Shown piece by piece: positions 1-5,898 of a stretch of DNA of 6,721 bases (positions are counted from its first letter, which is position 1; each line of letters starts with the position of its first letter). The position numbers and the translations under genes were made by a program. The DNA comes from Bacteroidota bacterium (GTDB taxonomy: Bacteria; Bacteroidota; Bacteroidia; Flavobacteriales; Weeksellaceae): positions 1 to 6,721 of the forward strand of contig JAEWOM010000284.1 in NCBI GenBank assembly GCA_023399675.1, in the 5' to 3' direction. The notes beneath the pieces are model-generated. The model was given only the letters and a program-made list of their open reading frames with translations, had not been told where the DNA came from and made no database searches.

Positions 1-43
1 AAATGCATAAAAGTTCTCGCTAATTTTCACTATTTTCGAAGCT
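1..43. other. Window edge upstream of the ABC ATPase gene
   Basis: The frame starting at base 1 is open to a TAG at 49-51, which would overlap the ABC ATPase start. It could be the tail of an upstream gene (ending ...FHYFRSYD) or simple intergenic DNA. With 16 codons it cannot be identified, and no terminator hairpin is visible. Confidence 0.15.
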
Positions 44-712
44 ATGATTAGAGCGCAGAATATTCACAAATCCTATGGCGATTTGGAAGTATTGAAAGGT
101 GTGGATATACACATTCGTGAAGGGGAAGTTGTTTCAATTGTTGGCGAATCCGGTGCCGGAAAATCCACGCTGCTGCAGATTCTCGGAACGCTGGATCAGC
201 CTACCGCGCCAGCTAAATACGCAACGGAAATTCTGATTGACGGCCAGTCGTTTATCAATATGAAAGACCGGGAACTTTCACGTTTCCGCAATCAGAACAT
301 TGGTTTTGTATTCCAGTTTCACCAGCTGCTCCCGGAATTTACAGCGTTGGAGAATGTGCTTCTTCCCACCAGAATCGCCGGCAAAAATGAAAAGGAAAGC
401 CTCGACAAGGCGTATGCACTTTTTGAAGATCTGAACATTGCCGACCGACTGCATCATAAACCGAATGAAATGTCCGGCGGTGAAGCGCAGCGTGCCGCCG
501 TTGCCAGGGCGCTGATTAATTCACCGAAAATTATCTATGCTGATGAGCCGACCGGAAATTTGGATTCAAAAAATGCTGAAGATCTGCACAGGCTATTTTT
601 CGATCTTCGCGATAAATACAACCAGACCTTTGTGATCATTACCCATAATCCCAATCTTGCGGAAATCACGGACCGCAAACTGGTGATGAAAGACGGACTG
701 ATCATGCTTTAA
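44..712 (+). CDS. ABC transporter ATP-binding protein, LolD/MacB-type
   Basis: This 222-residue protein is a complete ABC ATPase of the LolD/MacB/FtsE class, which powers lipoprotein release or similar export from the inner membrane. The sequence shows Walker [10 protein letters not shown] (34-42), the Q-loop Gln91 in [18 protein letters not shown], the signature MSGGEAQR (143-150), Walker B IIYADEP with Asp167 and Glu168, the D-loop NLD (172-174) and the switch His201 in IITHN. The phrase DEPTGNLD is typical of the LolD group, and the length matches single-domain LolD. No permease gene (LolC/E-like) is adjacent, so the partner must be upstream or elsewhere and the exact substrate is not shown. 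The ATG at 44 has no clear Shine-Dalgarno sequence. TAATTTTC (21-28) and TATTTTCG (31-38) loosely resemble the Bacteroidota -7 box, but no good -33 box is visible. radC follows after 28 nt. The family assignment is secure, and the Lol role is an inference from sequence style. Confidence 0.9.
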   Translation: MIRAQNIHKSYGDLEVLKGVDIHIREGEVVSIVGESGAGKSTLLQILGTLDQPTAPAKYATEILIDGQSFINMKDRELSRFRNQNIGFVFQFHQLLPEFTALENVLLPTRIAGKNEKESLDKAYALFEDLNIADRLHHKPNEMSGGEAQRAAVARALINSPKIIYADEPTGNLDSKNAEDLHRLFFDLRDKYNQTFVIITHNPNLAEITDRKLVMKDGLIML

Positions 713-740
713 AAAAATCCAGTGAAACCTTAAAGAAATT

Positions 741-1418
741 ATGTCTATTAAATTTCTTGCAGAAGATGACCGCCCGCGCGAAAAATTCGAGATGAAAGGC
801 AAAGATGCACTTTCCGATGCAGAATTGCTGGCCATCATTCTGAAAATGGGTTTCAAGGAAATGTCTGCAGTAGAACTGGCGAGGCAAATTTTGAATTCAG
901 TAGGAAATAACTGGCACAATTTGTCTAAACTCAGCATTAAAGATTTAGAAAAATTCAAAGGAATAGGGAAGGTTAAAGCGATAGAAATTCTTTCAGCGCT
1001 GGAAATCGGCAGAAGACGCGCCGCGCAGGAAGTTCCGGAACGCAGGAAAATCACAGACAGTAAGGTAGCATTTGAACTTTTTCGGCCACATCTCGCAGAT
1101 CTGCAGACCGAAGAATTTTGGGCAATTTTCGTTAATCAGAATAACCGCGTGCTCCATTATGGAAAAATTTCGAGCGGTGGAATCACTTTTTCTGCGGTTG
1201 ATGTTCGCATCGTTTTCAAAACTGCCCTCGAACATTTTGCAACGGGTATTTTCGTGGCGCACAACCATCCTTCGGGAAATCTCGATCCCAGTGCCGACGA
1301 CCGCAAAATTACCAGGCAGCTGCAGGAGGCAGGAAAAATTTTGAATGTCAACCTGATTGATCACCTGATTTTGAATCAGCACACTTATTTCAGTTTTGCA
1401 GATGAAAGTTTGCTATGA
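741..1418 (+). CDS. radC: RadC family protein, helix-hairpin-helix plus JAMM domain
   Basis: This 225-residue protein has the standard RadC layout and length. The N-terminal part, beginning with LAEDDRPREK and DALSDAELLAIIL, leads into a helix-hairpin-helix with FKGIGKVKA (72-80). The C-terminal JAB/MPN (JAMM) metal-binding domain follows. The metal and catalytic residues appear as Glu124 or Glu125 in TEEFW, then His174-x-His176-x7-Ser184-x2-Asp187 in HNHPSGNLDPSADD, so the site looks intact. JAMM proteins are zinc metalloproteases or deubiquitinase relatives. RadC was once linked to DNA repair, but that role has been withdrawn and its true function is unsettled. The ATG at 741 is preceded by an A-rich leader (AAAGAAATT) without a Shine-Dalgarno. 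The stop codon overlaps the start of the next gene, so the two are probably co-transcribed and translationally coupled. RadC homologues also occur on mobile elements, but nothing mobile is seen around this copy. Confidence 0.93.
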   Translation: MSIKFLAEDDRPREKFEMKGKDALSDAELLAIILKMGFKEMSAVELARQILNSVGNNWHNLSKLSIKDLEKFKGIGKVKAIEILSALEIGRRRAAQEVPERRKITDSKVAFELFRPHLADLQTEEFWAIFVNQNNRVLHYGKISSGGITFSAVDVRIVFKTALEHFATGIFVAHNHPSGNLDPSADDRKITRQLQEAGKILNVNLIDHLILNQHTYFSFADESLL

Positions 1419-2311
1419 TGAGGAACTTAAAGTTTGATGAAATAGATATTGAAAAATACAGCTTCTGTGTCGAGAATTCAGCGCAGAGAAAATATTCGGC
1501 AACATTTCCCTACCTGAAAGCAACCGGAGCCGAAAATTGGGAAATCCTCGTCAAGGGTGATTATGAAGCGGTGATGCCGGTTCCTTTCGTGAAAAAACTC
1601 GGCTTGAAAGTAGTTGTCAATCCGGTTCTTTGTCAGCAACTCGGCATTTTTTCATCAGAAGATTCAGTACAGTTAAATGATGAATTTCTTTCATTTTTCC
1701 TTCGGAAGTACCGTATTGCGTATTATCCGTTTAACGATGCCAATACCTTCAGCTCGGATCTGGAAATCAGAAATAATTTTGTCATCAAAAAAAATCCGTA
1801 CCCGGATGTCCGGAAAAATTACTCTCCGAAGCGGCGTCGTAAACTGGTCATCAATGAGCAGCATAAATCAAAACTGAAGATAAAGAAAATCACTTGGAAT
1901 GATGGTGTAGATTTTATGAAAAACCATGTTCCCGGGTTGCACAATGAAGCTTTGCACACCGAATATTTCAGAATACTCGAAGAATTGGACCGCCGCAAAC
2001 AGCTTGAACATGAGGCATTTTTGTTCGAAGATGAAATCATTAATATTGTTACGGTTTTTAAAGACGATCGTACCGCTGTGTTGCTCGGTACATTTAACAA
2101 CCGGGAAAAAATAAAACTGAACGGGGCTTCAATCCTGGTGGACCGTGCCATAGAGCGGCATGTCGATTTGCGTGATTTTGATTTTGAAGGCTCTGATGTA
2201 CCAGCCATTGCTGAATTTTTTCGTGGGTTTCGGGCAGAAATATTACCGTATCCCGTGATCAGAAATTCAAAGAAAGAACTGATAAAAAGTATGTTAACGA
2301 ACTTTTCATGA
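1415..2311 (+). CDS. FemAB/GNAT-like acyltransferase family protein (putative)
   Basis: This 298-residue soluble protein resembles the FemAB/BioF2-like branch of the GNAT superfamily seen in many Bacteroidota. Supporting pieces are QQLGIFS (74-80), a basic stretch YSPKRRRKL (136-144) like the conserved S-x2-RR segment of FemAB-like proteins, a central strand AFLFEDEIINIVTVF (201-215), and the C-terminal DFEGSDVPAIAEFFRGFRA (256-274), which matches the DFEGS-x2-P-x-I-x2-FF signature I associate with the family. Members transfer aminoacyl or acyl groups to cell-wall or surface-glycan precursors. The donor and acceptor here are unknown. There is no signal peptide or membrane segment, so it should act in the cytoplasm or at the inner membrane face. 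Tandem ATGs at 1415 and 1418 both overlap the radC stop (ATGATG), so either could start translation. The 3' end overlaps the next gene by ATGA. I am fairly sure of the fold and unsure of the reaction. Confidence 0.7.
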   Translation: MMRNLKFDEIDIEKYSFCVENSAQRKYSATFPYLKATGAENWEILVKGDYEAVMPVPFVKKLGLKVVVNPVLCQQLGIFSSEDSVQLNDEFLSFFLRKYRIAYYPFNDANTFSSDLEIRNNFVIKKNPYPDVRKNYSPKRRRKLVINEQHKSKLKIKKITWNDGVDFMKNHVPGLHNEALHTEYFRILEELDRRKQLEHEAFLFEDEIINIVTVFKDDRTAVLLGTFNNREKIKLNGASILVDRAIERHVDLRDFDFEGSDVPAIAEFFRGFRAEILPYPVIRNSKKELIKSMLTNFS

Positions 2312-3459
2312 AGATTTTCAGTTTCAGAAACAGCCTGATTTTACTGTTGCTTTATCTGGCGGCCATGTCGGTCTATTTTTGGAACAAACAGTACTACAAC
2401 TGGGATATCGAAGCATATATGGGAATTATTTATACGCTCGACAATCCGGAAATTCCCATTGCTGAAATCCATGACAAAGTGTACTCGGAACTGAAAACTG
2501 AGGCGCCGCATACCTTCGAATTTCCTGATGTGGAAGAAAAGACCATCGGAGTAAACGATTATTATAAAGTTTTGGCTTCGAATCCGGATGCATACGGCGA
2601 AGAACTCGAACTTTTCAAAGTGAAACCGCTGTATAACTGGATTAATTTTGCGTTCTATAAACTCGGTTTTTCGCCGTCAAAAGCGACTGCCATACCCGTT
2701 ATTTTACCATTTGTGCTGATCGTTTTAGGGATTTTCCTGTTTACTGCAAAGCAGTGGAAAAATGCCGGTTTGGCGCTGGCAGTTGCTGTTTTGGTTTCCT
2801 TGTTCAAACCGCTGCAGGATGCAACAAGACATGCGTCACCGGACATGCTGGCTGCAGTTCTGCTTTTGGCCGCATTTTATCATCTTTTCTACACGAAAAA
2901 CAGCGTGGCGTACACGGTATTCGCGATGCTTACGGTGTTCGCAAGACCGGAATTCATGCTGCTTTTTGCCATTTTTTCTGTATTGAAAGTTGGTTTCGAA
3001 CGTTCCCTGAAACAGAACAGGGAACTGTTGACAGCACTGCTTTTTATCGTTGCCTCTTTCGGAATAATTCAGTTGAGTAATCAAGTGTCGTGGCAAACGC
3101 TGGTGATGAACCAGTTTATTAAAGTGCAGTATTTCCCGGTTTCGGCGCCGGAAGTATTTGATGAGACAGCTTACTTGAATTATTTGAAACAGAATATTCT
3201 GCTGGAATTCAATTCCTCGTATTTTGTCATTCTGCTGCTGTTCGCTGCTCTTATTTTTGCGCCGGCACTGTTTCTGAAGCGGCATTTAACTGCTGCGGAA
3301 CTTAGCAGAATTTTACTGATCGTTGCCATTTACATCACCGTTATGGTGCGGTTTTTCGTTTTTCCGATGCTGGTAAACAGAATGATGGTCGGGTTTTATC
3401 TGCTGATCATTCTCATACTGATTGCTCAGCAAAGAAAATCAGTAAGTTTGCAGCAGTAA
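2308..3459 (+). CDS. Multi-pass membrane protein, possibly a GT-C-type glycosyltransferase
   Basis: This 383-residue integral membrane protein has about eight or nine hydrophobic segments, near residues 8-25, 127-147, 152-167, 178-195, 200-227, 239-256, 304-323, 333-352 and 355-373. After the first segment comes a loop of about 100 residues (26-125) that begins NWDIEAYMG and would face the periplasm in the GT-C layout. GT-C glycosyltransferases, which use lipid-linked sugars, carry an acidic pair (DxD, DxE and variants) in this first external loop, and Asp33-x-Glu35 fits that pattern. RHASPDM (174-180) and FARPEF (211-216) also recall conserved spots in bacterial GT-C-like proteins. The glycosyltransferase role is inferred from topology and these few residues, so a plain uncharacterised membrane protein is the safe reading. 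It starts inside the preceding stop (ATGA overlap at 2308-2311), consistent with translational coupling to the acyltransferase gene. The deacetylase begins 47 nt downstream. Confidence 0.72.
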   Translation: MKIFSFRNSLILLLLYLAAMSVYFWNKQYYNWDIEAYMGIIYTLDNPEIPIAEIHDKVYSELKTEAPHTFEFPDVEEKTIGVNDYYKVLASNPDAYGEELELFKVKPLYNWINFAFYKLGFSPSKATAIPVILPFVLIVLGIFLFTAKQWKNAGLALAVAVLVSLFKPLQDATRHASPDMLAAVLLLAAFYHLFYTKNSVAYTVFAMLTVFARPEFMLLFAIFSVLKVGFERSLKQNRELLTALLFIVASFGIIQLSNQVSWQTLVMNQFIKVQYFPVSAPEVFDETAYLNYLKQNILLEFNSSYFVILLLFAALIFAPALFLKRHLTAAELSRILLIVAIYITVMVRFFVFPMLVNRMMVGFYLLIILILIAQQRKSVSLQQ

Positions 3460-3506
3460 AAACCAATTCGGGTACTGAACTGAAGAACTTTTCAATGTAA
3501 AATCTT

Positions 3507-4472
3507 TTGAAACGCAGTTTTATCAACATATCGAAATCCCTGGCGACACAAATTCCTGTGGAAACATACCGGAAATGGAGTGGCAGAAGACAGATCATTC
3601 CGTTCTACCATACTGTTTACCGTACGAAGCAGCCTCATTTCGAAAACCTTACATTCTGCAGAAGCATCAGAAGATTTCAGGAAGATCTCGATTTCCTGAC
3701 CGCTCACTTTGAAAATATAACGCCCGAAAAAATCGGAAAAGACAATAAGGGATTTCATCTGACTTTTGATGATGGCATGTCGGAGATTTATCACGTGATT
3801 GCACCGTTATTATTGGAAAAACAGCTCGACGCAACTTTTTTCATTACCACGGAATTTCTCGATAACAAAACGCTGTTTTCGTCGCATAAAATCAGTCTCA
3901 TTTTAGCGGAAGTGAAGAATTCACCAGTGAATGCAAAGAAAATTGCAGGAAGATTGAACTGCAGTGAGCATCAAATCGAAAAAGAACTCTACGCCCATAA
4001 AGATCAAGCCGATGAACTTGCCGATCTGATCAATCTTAGTTTCCGAGATTATCTCCAGGAACGGAAACCCTACTGTTCAACAGCAGAAATTATCGAACTG
4101 CAGAAAATGGGTTTCAAAGTAGGAAATCACAGCCGCACGCACCGGAATTTTAATTCCCTTACTTTTGATGAACAGAAAGATGAAATCAGTTCAGTGAATG
4201 AATTTTTGAAGGAAATAGAATCCGAAGAATTCTTGTTTTGTTTTCCGTACGGCGATAATCAGATCAGTAATGAACTGTTCGAATGGATGTACAGCGAAGG
4301 TGGTATCAGCAAATCTTTCGGAATTTCAGGTATAAAACCGGATGGTTTCCCGCAGCATTTTCACCGGATTCTCATGGAGTACGAAGCGTTCAGCGGTGCA
4401 GAAATCATTTCATCGGAATACCTGCTGTTTTGTTTAAAATCGATGGTAAGTAACAACCGCGTTTTACGATGA
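3507..4472 (+). CDS. Polysaccharide deacetylase (NodB domain), TTG start
   Basis: This 321-residue protein belongs to carbohydrate esterase family 4, which removes N- or O-acetyl groups from glycans using a metal. Motif 1 is TFDDG (86-90) with Asp88 as likely base and Asp89 as metal ligand. Motif 2 is HSRTH (208-212), giving the two metal-binding His residues, and motif 3 is FCFPYG (244-249). Motifs 1 and 2 lie about 120 residues apart, further than in compact NodB domains, because of a charged, helix-rich insert at roughly 120-190. No cleavable signal peptide is evident, though FINISKSLA near the N-terminus is mildly hydrophobic. The start must be TTG at 3507: an in-frame TAA lies at 3498-3500 and no in-frame ATG occurs before motif 1. 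Another in-frame ATG at 3495 is followed directly by that TAA. The 3' end overlaps the methyltransferase gene by ATGA. The neighbours suggest a surface or lipid-linked glycan as substrate. Confidence 0.85.
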   Translation: MKRSFINISKSLATQIPVETYRKWSGRRQIIPFYHTVYRTKQPHFENLTFCRSIRRFQEDLDFLTAHFENITPEKIGKDNKGFHLTFDDGMSEIYHVIAPLLLEKQLDATFFITTEFLDNKTLFSSHKISLILAEVKNSPVNAKKIAGRLNCSEHQIEKELYAHKDQADELADLINLSFRDYLQERKPYCSTAEIIELQKMGFKVGNHSRTHRNFNSLTFDEQKDEISSVNEFLKEIESEEFLFCFPYGDNQISNELFEWMYSEGGISKSFGISGIKPDGFPQHFHRILMEYEAFSGAEIISSEYLLFCLKSMVSNNRVLR

Positions 4473-5248
4473 TTAAGAGAATTTACAGATCTGTTGTTCC
4501 CGAAAAACTGAGGCTTCAGCTGCACATTGCACTGCGGAAAATGAAGGCACGAAGTTTAAAAGGCGATGCATTCTACTGTCCGTGCTGCGGCAATTCCTCG
4601 TCCGCATTTTTGCCGAAAGGAAACGGTATTACGGTTCGTCTCAATGCAGAATGTGCGCACTGCGGTTCGCTGGAGAGAACCAGACTTTTTTATCTGTACC
4701 TGAAAAATGAGACCGGAATTTTTTCCGAAAATCCCAAAGTGCTTCATTTTGCACCGGAAGCAATACTGAAGCAAAAACTGGTCGGTAATCCGAATTATGT
4801 TGACGCGGATATCAACCCGAATCTTGCCCGCGTGCAAATGGATATTACCGATATTACATTTCCGGACAGTCATTTCGATTTTATTATCTGTTCACATGTT
4901 CTGGGACATATTCCCGATGAACTGAAAGCGCTTTCAGAACTTTACCGGGTGCTGAAACCGGGTGGAAGTCTGTTTCTTCTTTCACTTTTCGGCTTAAACC
5001 TGGAATCGACAGTAGAAGAGGACAACAGCAATACAACGCCTGCGGAAAAACTCAGGAAATACGGTGAGCACGATCTTGAAAGGCTTTACGGAGCAGATTT
5101 TGCCGACAGAATTTCGAGACCGGAAATTTCTGTAGAACGTATTGATTACCGGAAGCATTTCTCACCGGCAGAACGCGATAAGATGGCATTGGGTGACGGT
5201 ACGCGCGAAATCATCTTTAAAGTTAAGCGGAAAGCAGTCAGTTCATAA
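4469..5248 (+). CDS. SAM-dependent methyltransferase with N-terminal zinc ribbon
   Basis: This 259-residue protein joins a short basic N-terminus and a four-cysteine zinc-ribbon-like module to a class I methyltransferase domain. The cysteines are in FYCPCCGNSS (Cys37, 39 and 40) and AECAHCGSLERTR (Cys62 and 65). Motif I is the atypical VLHFAPE (91-97) in place of the usual glycine-rich loop. Then follow YVDADINP with acidic residues 112-114, the DITDITFPDSHFDFIICSHV segment (125-144) and ELYRVLKPGGSLFLLS (157-172), which is the methyltransferase type 11 hallmark. Proteins with this architecture are often found in surface polysaccharide loci. The sugar, lipid or other acceptor is unknown. The gene starts inside the deacetylase stop codon (ATGA, 4469-4472), so the two products are probably made together. 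It is likely the last gene of the left block, since a hairpin and a promoter follow. Confidence 0.85.
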   Translation: MIKRIYRSVVPEKLRLQLHIALRKMKARSLKGDAFYCPCCGNSSSAFLPKGNGITVRLNAECAHCGSLERTRLFYLYLKNETGIFSENPKVLHFAPEAILKQKLVGNPNYVDADINPNLARVQMDITDITFPDSHFDFIICSHVLGHIPDELKALSELYRVLKPGGSLFLLSLFGLNLESTVEEDNSNTTPAEKLRKYGEHDLERLYGADFADRISRPEISVERIDYRKHFSPAERDKMALGDGTREIIFKVKRKAVSS

Positions 5249-5253
5249 AAATT

Positions 5254-5284
5254 TTAAATGCTTTATTCTGATAAAGGCGTTTAA
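5254..5284 (+). other. AT-rich hairpin downstream of the methyltransferase gene
   Basis: A perfect inner stem CTTTAT (5261-5266) and ATAAAG (5271-5276) encloses a TCTG loop. After a one-base bulge at G5277 the pairing extends outward as TTAAATG (5254-5260) with CGTTTAA (5278-5284), including one G-U pair. It lies 6 nt after the methyltransferase stop, where a terminator is expected, but no clean T-run follows. It also overlaps the presumed -33 region of the next promoter. It may be a weak terminator, a transcription-coupled regulatory element or coincidence in AT-rich DNA. Confidence 0.4.
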
Positions 5285-5297
5285 TTGCTTAATTTTG
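5266..5297 (+). promoter_or_regulatory. Bacteroidota-type promoter for the small membrane protein
   Basis: TAATTTTG (5290-5297) matches the TAnnTTTG -7 element of Bacteroidota housekeeping promoters exactly. A degenerate -33-like TTCTG (5266-5270) lies 19 nt upstream, which is the usual spacing. Transcription would begin a few bases after 5297, leaving a leader of roughly 10-15 nt before the ATG at 5315. This placement argues against the TTG at 5285 as a start codon, because that codon would lie upstream of the transcript. Confidence 0.6.
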
Positions 5298-5314
5298 CAG
5301 TCTCAAATTTAGAT

Positions 5315-5842
5315 ATGACAAGCTTCGACAGCTTTTTCAGTTCACCTTTCTTTCCATACATTTTTGCGCTGGTGATGGCACTGCCATTCATCGTGCTTTT
5401 GCGTCAGTTTGTTTATACCTATATAAAAATGAAAGACAAAGAACTGAAGATGCTTTCCGTAAAAGGAAATGCAGAAAATAAAAGCCAGGCATATGAAAGA
5501 ATGGTGCTTTTTCTGGACCGCATGAAACCGTCAAATCTTGTGAACCGGTTCGACAGGGATCTTGCACCGCATGAATTTGTTTTCCTTACAGAAAAGTCGG
5601 TGAATGATGAATTCGAGTATAACTCATCGCAACAGCTATATATTACGAAGAACTCCTGGGTTAATATCCAGAATGCGAAAAATGCGTTGGTTAAACTGCT
5701 TCATGACAGCCTTAACGGTTTAAACTCCAATGCAGACCTCGAGGAATTAAAAACAGTATTCCTCATGAATTATGTGAACGGGGATGATTTTATCGGCGAT
5801 ACGATAGAAGGACTGCGCCGCGAAGTTTTGCTGGTTACGTAA
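5315..5842 (+). CDS. Small membrane-anchored protein, probably DUF7935 family
   Basis: Starting at ATG 5315 the product has 175 residues. An N-terminal hydrophobic segment at about 13-36 (PYIFALVMALPFIVLLRQF) is followed by a charged Lys-rich stretch and a soluble domain. The pieces AYERMVLFLDRMKPSNLV (59-76), DEFEYNSSQQLYIT (98-111) and WVNIQNAKNALVKLL (115-129) resemble a conserved, uncharacterised protein of Bacteroidota, which I believe is DUF7935. The domain is probably cytoplasmic, because the basic residues (K38, K40, K42) sit just after the membrane segment. No catalytic motif is visible and the function is unknown. The frame also runs upstream to a TTG at 5285, but a good -7 box at 5290-5297 sits between, so I prefer the ATG. 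A hairpin overlaps the stop codon and ppa begins 56 nt downstream, so read-through into ppa is possible. Confidence 0.8.
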   Translation: MTSFDSFFSSPFFPYIFALVMALPFIVLLRQFVYTYIKMKDKELKMLSVKGNAENKSQAYERMVLFLDRMKPSNLVNRFDRDLAPHEFVFLTEKSVNDEFEYNSSQQLYITKNSWVNIQNAKNALVKLLHDSLNGLNSNADLEELKTVFLMNYVNGDDFIGDTIEGLRREVLLVT

Positions 5843-5857
5843 AATTTCACGGACCAG
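5831..5857 (+). other. Hairpin overlapping the stop codon upstream of ppa
   Basis: CTGGT (5831-5835) pairs with ACCAG (5853-5857), and inside it CGT (5838-5840) pairs with ACG (5849-5851), separated by small internal mismatches. The stop codon TAA (5840-5842) lies within it. A T-rich stretch appears only at about 5869-5881, too far for a classical terminator, so this may be a weak attenuator or chance pairing. TCTTTTTG at 5871-5878 is one base off the -7 consensus and could be the ppa promoter, but it has no convincing -33 partner. Confidence 0.25.
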
Positions 5858-5898
5858 TAAGCATCCTGTTTCTTTTTGTTTGATTTATAACTTAACTC

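Noticed and set aside
707..735. Inverted repeat CTTTAA / TTAAAG between the ABC ATPase gene and radC
   Set aside because: It has only six A/T-rich pairs, a long loop and no T-run. It is not a credible terminator.
593..1054. 153-codon open frame on the - strand across the ABC ATPase/radC junction
   Set aside because: It lies opposite the secure ABC ATPase and radC genes, and its product shows no recognisable domain, so it is a shadow frame.
741..1418. RadC as a marker of a mobile element or phage-defence island
   Set aside because: RadC-like genes do occur on mobile elements, but no integrase, transposase, repeats or tRNA junction is present, and the copy is full length in an ordinary operon setting.
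2836..3285. 149-codon open frame on the - strand inside the membrane protein gene
   Set aside because: The product is rich in Gln, Arg, Lys and His, as expected from the complement of hydrophobic + strand codons, and has no domain signature.
3463..3480. Short hairpin TTCGG-GTA-CTGAA between the membrane protein and deacetylase genes as a terminator
   Set aside because: It has a five-pair stem with a G-U pair, a three-base loop and no T-run. The short gap suggests continued transcription.
5285..5314. TTG at 5285 as the start of the small membrane protein
   Set aside because: A good -7 promoter box (5290-5297) lies downstream of this codon, and an ATG at 5315 gives a normal N-terminus just before the membrane segment.
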